From an uncultured Saprospiraceae bacterium (GTDB lineage: Bacteria > Bacteroidota > Bacteroidia > Chitinophagales > Saprospiraceae), in the NCBI GenBank assembly GCA_937928405.1, contig CALFWZ010000043.1:1-44772 (forward strand): a DNA stretch of 44,772 nucleotides, in the 5' to 3' direction. The position numbers and the translations under genes were made by a program. Shown here piece after piece: positions 7,555 to 20,500 of this stretch; position 1 is the first letter of the stretch, and each line of letters begins with the position of its first letter. Below the pieces are notes generated by a model that searched no databases, was not told the origin of the DNA, and was given only the letters and a program-made list of their open reading frames with translations.

Positions 7555-10164
7555 ATGAGTAAGAAAAAAAATGGGTTAGTAGCACTTTTATGCGTGTTAA
7601 CTATTGGATTACAAAGTCAAACGATGGCGGATATCCGTCAAGCGGTAAAAGATACATCGCGGATAGCATCTAAATTTGTAAATAAAAATGGATTGTCTTC
7701 CAAGAATCGAAAAAAAGCAGATGAGAAATATGAAGATCTGGGCTATAAAACGTCGGTAGATTTATATCAAAACCTTTCTAGAAAAGAAAAAAATGATATC
7801 CGTGTTTTACGTCGGATGGCGAATAGCTATCGGTTAAATGATGAGCCTGAGAATGCTACATATTGGTACTCTAAGTTTATCAGTGAGACAAAAGGAGCGG
7901 AAGATTTATTAAATTATGCGAAAGTATTACAAAGTATAGGCGCTTGTGAAGATGCCGTACGCTGGTATAATAAATACTTGGAAAGAGGTAATAAGCGTCA
8001 GAAAGAGAATCGCGACTTTATTAAAAGCTGTGCAGAAGAAAAAGTGTTTAATGAAAATAATCATGTAGAAATAGTAAATGTAAAAAAGCTGAATACGAGT
8101 CATTTAGATTTTAGCCCGATTCCATATCAGGATGGAGTAGTTTTTACTTCGACTCGTGGAATATCACGGATGAATAATAAAAAAGATGTTTGGACGAAAG
8201 ATAATTTTTCAGATTTATTCTATGCTAAGAGAAAAGAAGACGGATCGTTAGAAGAGCCAATTCCTTTATTTGGTTCGATCAATGGCAGTTACCACGACGG
8301 CACGGCAACGTTTAATCGTCCGGGGAATATGATGTTTTTTACCCGAAATAATAATGATGGAAAAAGTAAAAAAGGCCTAATTGATTTGAAGATATATATG
8401 GCGACTAAAGACGCAGATGGCTATTGGGCGAATATGGAAGAAATGGACTTTAATAGTGATGAATATACGACTTGTCATCCGACGCTTTCTCCAGACAATA
8501 GAAGATTATATTTTGCCTCTAATCGTCCTGGAGGTTATGGTGGGCTTGATATTTATGTAGTAGAATCAATGTTAGGTGGCTGGAGTACACCACAGAATTT
8601 AGGACCGACCGTGAATAGTTCAGATAATGAAATATTTCCGTTTATGGGAGAAGACGAGACGCTATATTATTCGTCCAAAGGGCATAAAGGTTTGGGAGGA
8701 CTAGATATATTTATGGCGCGAAAAATAGATAAAAATGATGAAGGTAGCTGGTCTATACGAGAGAATATGGGGGAGAAATTTAATACGAAAAAAGATGATT
8801 TTGGATTTTGGATTAATGAAGAAAAGACGCACGGTTATTTAAGTTCGAGTCGTCATAATGGATATGGAAAAGATGATATTTACGAATGGACAGCGGATAA
8901 TGATTTATTGGCGATGGGCGGAATGCCTTACGAAATGTGTGTATTCGAAGAAGGTAGCAGCCGTCGAATTGATAAAGCAAAAGTGACGATCACAGAAGTA
9001 TCTGCTACTCGTACTGGAAATAATTTAAGTGATGGAAATTTAATGTTGGCTTTAAAACCAATTGAAGAAAATTCACAAGAATATGTCCTAAGTGTGATCG
9101 GAAACGAGAAAAACGATAAGGGTAGGATCACGGATTTTTATACAGATGAGGAAGGACAACTAACCCACCGCATCAAGCCAGGCAAAATGTATGAAATCAA
9201 GTCGGTCAAAAAAGGATTTGAAGATGCCGAAGCAATTGTAAGTTATGAGGATTTAAAATCAGAAACAGGCTATTGTGTACCCATGAAACGAAAATCCTGT
9301 ATGGTGCTAAATGGAATCGTCCTTAACAAAAAATATGCTAATGCCATGCCAGGAGCAGAAGTACGAATCGAAAATAAGTGTACTGGTGAAACACAGAAAT
9401 ACACAGTGGGCAACGACGGGAAATTTGATTTATGTATCGAATGCGGTTGCGAGTATAGATTGTTAGGAATGAAATCTGGGTTTGATTCAGATACGGAATT
9501 TTTATACCCAAAATCAGAAGATTGTGATCCAGAAAAAGAACTAGAAGTAACACTAGAGTTAGGGGTTAGAAAAATAATTAAAGTAGAACCAGCTCCACCG
9601 GTAGCGGTAGCCTCACCACCTGCACCACCAACTATTCAGTATGTACCGAAAGTAACGTACGTTCCTCGGACGATTTACGAGCCAGTAACGACCTATGTAC
9701 CCGCTCATGAGATGACACCGGGAATGTTGAACAATCATTTTTTGGGAGATGCGAATGGAACTTACAGAGAAGGAATGGTGATCAACTTAAAAGATATTTA
9801 TTACAATTTTGATAAGTTCGATATCCGCTTGGATGCGAGCAAAGACTTAGAACGTTTGTTGCAATTATTACGAACGTATCCGAGTATGCATATCTCCTTG
9901 GAGTCACATACGGATAGCCGAGGAAGCAACGTATACAACAAGACCTTATCTGCAAATAGAGCCAAAGCGGCGAGGTCATATCTGATCAGTAAAGGGATTA
10001 ATCCGACGCGGGTCACATCTCAAGGATTTGGCGAAAGTCGTCTAAAAAACCGTTGTGCAGATGGGGTAACTTGCTCAGAAATAGAGCATCAACAAAATCG
10101 TAGAACGGAAGTGCGGGTGACGCGATTTGATCGTACAGATGTGCGAGTAGAGTATCAAAAATAA
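7555..10164 (+). CDS. PorE-like TPR / beta-propeller / CarboxypepD-reg / OmpA protein
   Basis: 869 aa from the ATG at 7555. That start is preferred over the ATG at 7504 because it gives a proper signal peptide (MSKKKNGLVALLCVLTIGLQ, cut near TMA|DI); the upstream start would put 17 polar residues before it. Domains in order (numbered from 7555): TPR-like helices at about 45-165 (YWYSKFISE, RWYNKYLERG); a PD40/WD40-like propeller at about 180-440 (TCHPTLSPDNRRLYFASNRPGGYGGLDIY, LYYSSKGHKGLGGLDIF); a carboxypeptidase-regulatory-like domain at about 580-665; a Pro/Tyr linker; and an OmpA C-terminal peptidoglycan-binding domain at about 745-865 (YYNFDKFDIR, SHTDSRGSNVYNKTLSANRAKAARSYL). This matches the order described for T9SS component PorE, which ties the system to the cell wall. 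Many Bacteroidota have paralogues beside PorP/SprF genes, so which one this is remains open. Confidence 0.9.
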   Translation: MSKKKNGLVALLCVLTIGLQSQTMADIRQAVKDTSRIASKFVNKNGLSSKNRKKADEKYEDLGYKTSVDLYQNLSRKEKNDIRVLRRMANSYRLNDEPENATYWYSKFISETKGAEDLLNYAKVLQSIGACEDAVRWYNKYLERGNKRQKENRDFIKSCAEEKVFNENNHVEIVNVKKLNTSHLDFSPIPYQDGVVFTSTRGISRMNNKKDVWTKDNFSDLFYAKRKEDGSLEEPIPLFGSINGSYHDGTATFNRPGNMMFFTRNNNDGKSKKGLIDLKIYMATKDADGYWANMEEMDFNSDEYTTCHPTLSPDNRRLYFASNRPGGYGGLDIYVVESMLGGWSTPQNLGPTVNSSDNEIFPFMGEDETLYYSSKGHKGLGGLDIFMARKIDKNDEGSWSIRENMGEKFNTKKDDFGFWINEEKTHGYLSSSRHNGYGKDDIYEWTADNDLLAMGGMPYEMCVFEEGSSRRIDKAKVTITEVSATRTGNNLSDGNLMLALKPIEENSQEYVLSVIGNEKNDKGRITDFYTDEEGQLTHRIKPGKMYEIKSVKKGFEDAEAIVSYEDLKSETGYCVPMKRKSCMVLNGIVLNKKYANAMPGAEVRIENKCTGETQKYTVGNDGKFDLCIECGCEYRLLGMKSGFDSDTEFLYPKSEDCDPEKELEVTLELGVRKIIKVEPAPPVAVASPPAPPTIQYVPKVTYVPRTIYEPVTTYVPAHEMTPGMLNNHFLGDANGTYREGMVINLKDIYYNFDKFDIRLDASKDLERLLQLLRTYPSMHISLESHTDSRGSNVYNKTLSANRAKAARSYLISKGINPTRVTSQGFGESRLKNRCADGVTCSEIEHQQNRRTEVRVTRFDRTDVRVEYQK

Positions 10165-10195
10165 AGAATAATTGTCATAGAGTACTTTTCGAAAA

Positions 10196-10236
10196 GCGCC
10201 AATCGCAGTATTGTGATTGGCGCCATTTATTTTTAT
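10196..10236 (+). terminator. Intrinsic terminator after the OmpA gene
   Basis: GCGCCAATC (10196-10204) and GATTGGCGC (10215-10223) form a perfect 9-bp GC-rich stem with a 10-nt loop, followed by CATTTATTTTTATTG. It lies 32 bp past the stop codon and closes the adhesin-PorP-OmpA unit. The rest of the gap up to 10436 should hold the promoter of the next giant gene, but I found no convincing box in it. Confidence 0.85.
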
Positions 10237-10436
10237 TGTTGATATATGTAAAATTTATAATCATTTGGTATAAATTTTGTCTTATCCCCTATGTGGAAGT
10301 CTATCTTTTAGTTACGCTTCCTTACAAATAAACGTGAAATCCCCCTGTCTTATCTAAAGATCGTCTGATTACCGTTTGCTTGTATTTCATTTTCCATTGA
10401 ATACATACCGCATTTTTTCACAAAAAAATATATCTC

Positions 10437-11522
10437 ATGGGCAGACGTCTATGCAAGAAACTATGGTACACTGTTGCCATGTTACTTCTCTCTATTCTTT
10501 ACTTCAGTAATTCGTTACATGCTCAGTGCATGCCCGGAGATATTGGTGGTACCGTTTTTCGGGAACTACCTGCCAATGGTTTGGCTGGGGCTAACCTCTA
10601 TGGTGTCATGGATGCCAACGAATCCGGTCAATCTGGAGTCATCGTGACCGTCACCGATGTAAACGATGTAGTCCAAACTACTACGACTGATTTTCGAGGA
10701 GACTGGTGGGTTACTCCTGCTGCTTATCCAGTGCGAGTTGAATTTACTTGGTCTGATGCTTATTTAGAAGCAACTACTGGAGTAGCTAATAATCAGATTG
10801 TAAGAATTGAAAACGGAGCTGATTGTGGAGTCAATCTTGGTGTACAATATCCAAGTGACTACGCACAGGCAATGCCAGAAGTGATCGTCAATTGTTATGT
10901 TCCTGGTGATCCATTGGGAGGAGGAACAAGTGGTACGTTAGATGCCGTTGTAACATTTCCTTACGGTCGAACAGGTACCATGCCCGAACCCGATAAAGAT
11001 GTATTAATGTCTGAAATTGGTGCAACGTGGGGACTTGCCTATAACCCTTATACGGAAGTTGCTTTTGTTTCTGCCATGATGAAAAGACATGTCGGACTAG
11101 GTCCTTTAGGGATAGGAGGAATTTATGCTATTGATTATAGCGGTGTCAATCCAGTTACTACTACGCTAGTTGATTTAGATGCCATGGGCATTAACTTAGG
11201 AACGGAACCTGTGCGAAATCTTGCGATTGATTTTGACGCACCAGAATCAGATTCGTTAATGTTTGATACGCCTGGTAAAATGGGAATGGGTGACTTAGAT
11301 ATATCTGATGATGGACAAACCCTTTATGTCGTCAACCTAAATGACAAAGAAATTGTGGCGATTGATCTAACGGCTTATAATGCAAATGGAACTTTACCAA
11401 CAATGAGTGAAGTGAGCTCTTTAGGATTAATTCCATCGCCTGGTTGTGCTTTTGGAGTAAGTCGTCCTTTTGGATTAAAATATTATCAAGGTCAGCTTTA
11501 TGCGGGTGTAGTTTGTAGTTGA
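10437..11522 (+). CDS. Giant SdrD B-like T9SS protein, N-terminal portion up to an in-frame TGA
   Basis: The start has a clear signal peptide (MGRRLCKKLWYTVAMLLLSI, cut after about SNSLHAQ). The mature start (CMPGDIGGTVFRELPANG...GANLYGVMDANESGQSGVIVTV) is a first SdrD B/Cna-like fold. A beta-propeller-like region follows, with WGLAYNPYTEVAFVSAMMKRHVGLG, GMGDLDISDDGQTLYVVNLNDKEIVAID and FGLKYYQGQLYAGVVCS. A TGA at codon 362 (11520-11522) stops it. The same propeller continues in frame right after it (ENGGTALDLTATVYAYDLASNTWNT), so this is the front of the next entry. If the TGA is real, only a 361-aa secreted fragment without a sorting signal is made. Confidence 0.85.
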   Translation: MGRRLCKKLWYTVAMLLLSILYFSNSLHAQCMPGDIGGTVFRELPANGLAGANLYGVMDANESGQSGVIVTVTDVNDVVQTTTTDFRGDWWVTPAAYPVRVEFTWSDAYLEATTGVANNQIVRIENGADCGVNLGVQYPSDYAQAMPEVIVNCYVPGDPLGGGTSGTLDAVVTFPYGRTGTMPEPDKDVLMSEIGATWGLAYNPYTEVAFVSAMMKRHVGLGPLGIGGIYAIDYSGVNPVTTTLVDLDAMGINLGTEPVRNLAIDFDAPESDSLMFDTPGKMGMGDLDISDDGQTLYVVNLNDKEIVAIDLTAYNANGTLPTMSEVSSLGLIPSPGCAFGVSRPFGLKYYQGQLYAGVVCS

Positions 11523-14500
11523 GAAAATGGAGGAACAGCATTAGATTTAACGGCGACCGTTTATGCTTACGACTTGGCGAGCAATACTTGGAATACTGCT
11601 TTAGCTACCTTCCCACTCGATTATACGAGAGGAGAAGTGGTAGGAGGGAGTTGTGATACTTGGGAACCTTGGATATCTACCTATGATGGAGATTTTGAAA
11701 ATTGTAGTCCTAGTCCTCTTTTGAGTTCACTGGACTTTGATGTAGATGGCTCTATGATTATGGCATTTACAGATCGATATACTTTACAGAAATTTACTTT
11801 TCAAAGAAACCTAACAGATACACAATCTGAAACCGTGATTAATGGTGGAGATTTGTTACGTGCAAGTCTAGATGCTGGTAGCTTTGTTTTAGAAAGTGCT
11901 GGAACGACTGCCAATGGTGGTGGTTGTGGTGCAAACGGAGAAGGGCCTAACGGTGGAGAATATTATTGTGGAGATTTAATTACTCCTGATCACTTCGAAA
12001 CTGTGATGGGAGCTATTGCTATTTTGCCTGGAACAGAGGATGCCATTGTAACGGTGATGAACCCAATAGATGGTACCTTCAATTCTGGTGGAGTAAAAAT
12101 GTTTAATAATAATGACGGAACAAGTGCAGATGGTTATTTGCTTTATCAGACAACTACTTTCCCGGGTGGAAATGGAAACGCAGTTAAAGGTGGTGGACTT
12201 GGTGATATTGAATTATTAAAAGATCCTGCACCCGTAGAAATTTGTAGTTATCTATGGATGGATAGTGATAATGATGGTTCTTATGATGCTGGTGAAACTG
12301 GTCTTATAGGAATCGAAGTGAGCCTCATGGCGACAGATGGAACTACAGTCGGCACCACGACTACGGATGCCAACGGTGGATTCTGTTTTAATAATAATTT
12401 AGAATATTTTACAGATTATTACTTAGCGATTGGAACCAATGGAGATTTTAATACAACGACTGGAATTATTCAGGATTCGTTAAGTTTAACTTTTCCAAAT
12501 AATACAAGTGGTCTCACCGCTGAATTACATGATTCAGATGCTATCATCGCAAGTGGTGTAAATCCAAGTGTAGATGGCTATCCTTATTTAGCTTTTAATT
12601 CTGGTGGTGGTGGAATGAACACCAATGATTTAGCGACTGGTTTTAGTGTCCTAGATTGTCCGGTGATTGATAGTCCTTCTGCTCCGCAAACTATTTGTTC
12701 TGGTGATACCATCACTAGTTTACAAATAGGGACAGATGCCACCGAGGCGGACGCGATTGCTTTCGTATATTTTGCGGATCAACAAACTGGTTCGGATATG
12801 TATGTAGGTGGAATACCTTTAGATACCGTTACTCCCGCCGGCGGATTAGCAATTATCAACGATATTGTTTTACCTGCGAATGGTACAGCTTCAGACGAAG
12901 ACTATTTTATTTATGCGATTACCAATCCAGTATCTGGAGATGTCAACTGTCGTCCTTTTCAAGAAATAATCATAACAGTATCTCCTGCTCCTAACGTATC
13001 GGTTACTAGTAATAGTCCTATCTGTGAAGGTGCGGATATCATGCTAAATGAGAACGGTGGATTAGCAGTAGACTGGAACTGGCAAGGGCCGGCTTTCTCA
13101 GCCGGAAGCATTCAAAATCCAACGATCTTAAATGCTAGTGCCACCGATAATGGTATGTACTACGTAACGATTACTGATGCTGCGGGTTGTATTAATGTAG
13201 ATAGTATTTTTGTTAGCGTGACAGGAACTGGAAGTATTTCTTTTGGTAACACAGGACCTTTCTGTGTCATGCAGACTCCAAGTAATATCACCGCGACACC
13301 AAGTGGAGGAACCTTTAGTGGAACTGGAATTACGGACGGTGCTTTGGGGACTTTTGATCCAGCTATTGCCGGCACTGGATTGACGACGATTACCTATAAT
13401 TTTACGGATGGAAATGGTTGTTCTGGCTCAGCTACGGTAGACGTAACAGTCTTAGCTTCACCTACCGTGACCTTAGATCCTATTGGTCCATTTTGTGTAA
13501 CTGATCCTGACACACTGCTAGTTGGTCTACCTGCTGGTGGAACTTATACGGGCGTTGGAATCATTGATGGAATGAATGGCCGTTTTGATCCAGGAGTTGC
13601 CGGACCAGGAACACATACGATCTCTTATACTTTTACGAATGCACAGAATTGTAGCGAAACGGCTACTGCTGATATTACGGTAGGAGCCATTCCATCTGTG
13701 CAATTAGATGGTGCGGGTCCTTTTTGTCGATCTAATCCTCCAGTAATACTTACAGGAACTCCTGCGGGTGGTCTTTTCTATGGTACTGGAATAACGGACA
13801 CGATGGGTGGAGTTTTTGACCCAAGCCAAGCCGTAGCCGGATCAAACATGATTCAGTATGTTTTCCATCATCCAGATGGTTGTTCTAATAGCGCCTTTAC
13901 AGAAATAATTGTACCCGTACCAAATATCCAGATTACTGCTGCTGGACCTTATTGTTCTACAGATGCAGCGGTTATTCTAAACGCAACTCCTGCGGGTGGT
14001 ACTTTTAGTGGTACTGGAATAACGAATGGCGCTAGTGGTATTTTTGATCCTGTTATTGCAGGTGCTGGTGACCATATTATTACGTATGATTATACGGATG
14101 GAAATGGTTGTTTAGGAACAGGTACTACTACCATCACAGTTAGTGATTGTAATGGAAATTTTGGAGATTTTGTCTGGATGGATAATAATAACAATGGTAT
14201 TCAAGAGATTGGCGAACCTGGGTTTAATAATCTAACCGTCAACCTTTACGATGCCAATACCGATATGCTACTCAATACAACCACAACGGATAATATGGGT
14301 ATGTATATGTTTACTGGATTAACTTCCGGTGATTTCTATATCATCTTTGATACGACCGGAATAGGTGAACAATATGCATTTAGTCCGATGGATATTGGAT
14401 CAGATGATTTAGATAGTGATGCCAATTCAGCTGGACAGACGCCAGATTTTATGGGGACTGCTGGTTTTGATGTGCTTAATATTGATGCAGGATTAGTTCC

Positions 14501-17500
14501 TGTCGCAGATTTAGGAGATTTTGTTTTTAATGATTTAAATAATGATGGTATCCAAGATGTTGGTGAACCCGGAATTGAAGGGGTGACTGTCAATCTTTAT
14601 GATGCCAATACAGATATAATTATTGCAACGGTAGTTACCGACGCAAATGGAAACTATGTTTTTGATAGAATTCCACCAGGCGATTACTATGTTGGATACG
14701 ATCCGACTACGAATGTAAATGGGAATAGTTTTGTTTTTGCTCCACAGGATGCAACAACGGATGATCTAGATAGTGACATCAATCCATCTACTGGATTTAC
14801 GCCAACTTTTACTTTTGATCCGACTGCTGGAGATAATACCGATATTGATGCTGGATTTATCCAAGCTGGTTCTATTGGAGATTTTGTTTTTGCAGATTAT
14901 AATGGTGATGGTATTCAGGATCCGGGAGAACCGGGAATTGCTGGAGTTATGGTTGTTTTAAATGATAATATTGGCGTACCATTAGATACGGTATTTACCG
15001 ATGTGAATGGAAATTATACCATCAGCGGCGTGACAGCAGACGATTATTTTGTCAGTTTTGATATTACGACGAATACAGATGGGAACACCTTCTTAGGTAC
15101 TCCAATCAATGCTACGACAGATGATCTAGATAGTGATATTGATCCGGTCGCAGCTCGTACAGCAGTATTTACTTTTGACCCGACTGCGGGTAATGATATA
15201 GATACAGATGCTGGATTTATTCCAGTTATGACGATTGGAGATTTTGTCTGGCTAGATTTAAATGAAGATGGAATTCAAGATCTAGGTGAGCCGGGAATAG
15301 AAGGCGTTACCGTTACGTTATTTAATTCATCAGATGATTCTGTTTTTAGTTCTACGACAACGAACTCAATGGGAATATATAATTTAACAAACATTCCTTC
15401 TGGTGGTTATTACCTTGGATTTGATGAAACCACTAACACCAATGGTTATACATTAACTACTTCCCCACAAGATAATTTTCTTACCACAGAAGCTCTAGAT
15501 AGTGATATTGATCAATCTATCAATATGACAGGTAATTTTATTACGGATCCACTTAACGGAGACGATTTTGATATTGATGCTGGATTTTACCAATCAACTA
15601 TTTTTAGTATTGGAAATTTTGTTTGGCAAGATAATAATGGTGACGGTATCCAAGATGTTGGAGAACCGGGCTTAGACAACGTAGATGTTTTTCTGGCGGA
15701 TGCTGCTACGGATGCCTTAGTTGGATCTGCGACAACAGATGCTTCTGGTGCTTACCAAATTGATAATGTACCTCCAGGGAATTATTATATTTTCTTTGAT
15801 AATTCAAATTATGCAACTTATAACTTTAGTCCTCAAGATGCGACCACAGATGATCTAGATAGTGATGCGGATGCTGGAGGACAAACTGCTAATTTTACTA
15901 TCACCAATGCAAATAATTTTGATTTTGATGCTGGATTAATTCCTAATATTATTTCCAATACAATTGGAGATTTTGTTTTTGAAGATTTAAATGGAGACGG
16001 AATTCAAGATGTCGGAGAACCTGGTATCGAAGGAGTAACCGTCACATTGTTTGATGATAATGATGTACAAATTACTACGACGTCGACGGATGCAAGTGGA
16101 GCGTATGTATTCACAAATATTCCGGCGGGTGATTATTACGTAAATTTTGATGCGAGTACAAATACGGCAGGTAATACGTTTAATGCCACGCTACCGGGTA
16201 CGACGACGGATGATTTAGATAGTGATATTAATCCAGTGACGGGTAACACCGCCATCTTTACATTTGATCCAACCGCGCCAGATAATGATATTGATGCTGG
16301 ATTCTATCAGCCAGTAGTTCATAATACGATTGGAGATTTTGTTTTTGAAGATTTAAATGAAGATGGAATCCAAGATCTAGGCGAGCCAGGGATCGAAGGC
16401 GTAACGGTAAGATTATATGATAATAATGATGTACTAATCGCCACGACGACGACGGATGCAGCAGGTGCGTATATATTCACAGCTGTTCCAGCGGGTGATT
16501 ATTATGTAAATTTTGATGCGACGACAAATACAGCGGGTAATACGCTAACGGCTTCGCCACAAGATGCGACGACGGATGATTTAGATAGTGACGTTGATCC
16601 AGCGACAGGCAATACGGCTACGTTCACGTTCGATCCAAGTGGACCAAATGATGATATCGATGCCGGCTTTTACCAACCAGCCGTACCGACGAATACCATT
16701 GGAGATTTTGTTTTTGAAGATTTAAATGAAGATGGAATCCAAGATCTAGGCGAGCCAGGGATCGAAGGTGTAACGGTAAGATTATATGATAATAATGATG
16801 TATTAATCGCCACGACGACGACGGATGCAACGGGTGCCTATACTTTCACAGCTGTTCCAGCGGGTGATTATTATGTAAACTTTGATGCGACGACGAATAC
16901 AGCGGGTAATACACTAACGGCTTCGCCACAAGATGCAACGACGGATGATTTAGATAGTGACGTTGATCCAGCGACAGGTAATACGGCTACATTCACGTTC
17001 GATCCAAGTGGACCAAATGATGATATCGATGCGGGCTTCTACCAGCCAGCCGTACCAACGAATACAATTGGAGATTTTGTTTTCCAAGATCTTAATGGAG
17101 ATGGAATCCAAGATGTTGGAGAACCTGGAATCGAAGGGGTAACGGTTACGTTGTTTGATGATAATAATGTACAAATTGCTATGACGACCACGGATGCGAG
17201 TGGAGCGTATGTTTTCAGTAATATTCCAGCAGGCGATTACTATGTAAATTTTGATGCGACGACGAATACAAGTGGTAATACGTTTATCAACTCACCTCCA
17301 AGTCAAACAACGGATGACTTAGATAGTGATGTGGTAGACCAGATAACGGGAAATACCGCAACATTTACGTTTGATGCTTTGGGACCAAATAACAATATAG
17401 ACGCAGGATTTATTCCGACGAATACAATTGGAGATTTTGTCTTTGAAGATTTAAATGAAGACGGATTTCAAGATGTTGGTGAGCCTGGCATCGAAGGCGT

Positions 17501-20500
17501 AACCGTTACGTTGTTTGATGATAATAACATACAAATTGCTACGACGACCACAGATGCGAGTGGAGCGTATGTTTTCAATAATATTCCAGTAGGTGATTAT
17601 TATGTGAATTTTGACGCTACAACGAATACGGGAGGTAATACATTTGCGAATTCTCCACAAGATGCGACAACGGATGATTTAGATAGTGATGCGGATCCAA
17701 CAACGGGTAATACGACTGTCTTTACATTTGATGGCTTAGCACCAAACAATGATATCGATGCCGGATTCTTCCAAGGATGTCCAGTGATAGATGCTGGACC
17801 AGATGTAACCATCTGCGAAGGAACGGCTACACAGCTTAACGCAACACTAGGTGGAACCATTTATCTATGGACACCTACTGCAACGCTAGATAATCCAGGA
17901 AGTCCTACTCCGGTCGCAAGCCCAATAGTAACGACTACCTATATAGTTAATGTATCTGGAACTTGTAGTGGAACGGATAGTGTGACTGTCTTTGTAAACC
18001 CACAGCCAGTCATTGATATGGTTAATAGTGTTGATCCTTCTGCTTGTGATGCGATGGATGGAAGCATTCAAATAACGACTAGTGGAGGACAAGCACCCTT
18101 ACAATATAGTATTGATGGAGGTGTGACCTTCTCGACAAATAATACTTTTAATAATCTTATATCAGGAAATTATGACGTAGTTGTTGCGAACTCCGATAGT
18201 ACTTGTATGAGTCCAGTCCAGGTAGTTACCTTAACACAACAATCAATTGTTTGTCCAGTCCTATTTAGCGGAGATACCTTATTAGTTGCGGATGGACGAG
18301 CACCGACAATTTGTGTTCCGGTATCTATTGATGATACGATGAATTACGAAATTACCGTAAACGGAGCACTTTATACCGATCCAATTATTGGATGTACGGT
18401 AGATACTTTAGCCACACCAGGTATGGAAATAAATCTGGGTGGAATAGGGATTTACGAAATTGCTTTTAACAATACAAGTACTTGTTGTCAGGATACCTTA
18501 ACGTTGGCAGTACAAGGAACAATTGAGCCAGATACCTTATTTGAGGTGACACCATTTGAAACGACCACGACGACTTTATGTGCGGATACTTCAGATTTAG
18601 TAGGCAATTTTTCTACCTTATCTTTATGTCAAACACCTGCTAACGGAATGGCTAATTTAGATGGAAGTTCTTGTATTACTTATACGCCTAATACTGGATT
18701 TGTAGGTACAGATACGCTTTGCTTAGTGGCATGTGATGTTTTTGGAGCTTGTGATACAACGGTCATGTTCCTGCAAGTACAACCAGAAATGTGCCCAGAC
18801 TTTATTACATTAGAGAACGAAATGATCACCCTAACTGATTGTGGTGATAATGGTACTATCTGTGTCAATATTGATTTAACAGACTTAAGTGAATATAGTA
18901 TTTTTGATAATGGAGCTCCATATGCAGGTGGTATTCAGGCTTGTCAAATTGATACGCTGACTTACTACGATTATAGCGGGTTGCCTGGTGCCGGATTGAC
19001 GGGACCTTATATGATCGATAATTGGACGGTGAACGGAGTGAATTTCTCAGGAATGGTTGCTGATATGGAATCCTTAAAAGATTCGATGAATGTCTGGGAC
19101 CCAACAGGTAACTGGGTACATGTACCAGCGAATAACGAAATTCGTCACATAATGACAACCGACGTTTATAGTAGATTTGACCTAACAGAAACTGTTTCTT
19201 CTGCTCCTGGAATTATGAATGCGCAGCAGCGTAATCAACCTGTTGATATTGAATTGACTTTTGGCGCAGGAACGCATGAGGTTATTTTTAGAGAGTCGGC
19301 TACTGGTTGCGAAGACACGGTAAATGTATCTTTGACCTGTCAGTGTCCACCATTATTTGCAGTGGATACGATCACGGTTCCAGCCGCTAATTGCAATGAA
19401 ATGTCATTCTATTGTACGCCAATTTTATTGACAGAATTTATCAACTATAATGTGTCTGATAATGGAAATCCTTATACACAACAGATTCAGGGATGTGACT
19501 TCGACTCATTAATTATTTACAATTATGATAATTTCCCTAACCAAGGAAATAGTGGTCCTTATGAATTAGACTCTTGGATTGTAGATGGTCAGACTTTCAG
19601 TATGAACTTTAATACGATTCAAGAATTAGTGGATGCTATGAATGCATGGGATACCAACGGAAATTGGTTTATCTCTAACAACTTTAGTATTGACGGAGGA
19701 GATCTTACCCGTAATTACGGTCCGATTACCATTGTTCAGTTTGGAATAACCGTAGCGGTGTCTCCTGCTGATCTACAACCGACACCCAGTAAAGTCTCTT
19801 TACCCTTACCAATTGGCTTCCACGAATTAGTATTTGAAAATACCAACACTGGTTGTATTGATACTATTTATGTAAATGCGGAATGTGATGATTGCCCGGA
19901 ATACTTTATGGAGGAGACGTTGACACTGGACGCAGGAGACTGTATCGATTCTACGGAATTATGTATCGCTGTTTTACCAGCAGATATTGCAAATTATACG
20001 ATTACGGATAATGGAGCTATTTACAATAATGGATTCGCAGGCTGTGATTTTGACTCTATTCAAAGTTATCTAACGGTAACCTTTAATAATCCAGGTGTTT
20101 ATCAATTAGATAGTTGGATGATTAGTGGTGTTATGTTTGGCCCAGTTAGTTTCACTGATCCGGCTGCATTAGTGGATAGTATTAATGTAATTGATCCGAC
20201 AGGTAATTGGAATTATAGTGGCTTATTAATTACTGGTGGAAGCTCGTTGAACAACTACGGAGATTTGACGATTAGTGAAAATAGTAATCCGCTGGTCACG
20301 CTAAGTCCAAGTCCAATTCTTCGATCTAACGGTACCGCTATGCGCTTAGATACGGGTTTTCATATGGTTATTGTAACAGATGACATAACTGGTTGCACAG
20401 ATACGGTTGCCGTTCAAGTGGATTGCACACCAACGCCTCTTTGTCCTGATTTTATCAGCACGGATAGCCAGCTATTAACCTTAGAAGATTGTAATGATCT

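Noticed and set aside
425..11522. TGA decoded as an amino acid (alternative code or selenocysteine)
   Set aside because: TGA ends several normal genes in the window (27235, 30906, 34741), and Trp is read from TGG throughout. The aligned residue at 425 is Leu, not Cys, and I saw no downstream stem-loop suggesting a SECIS element.
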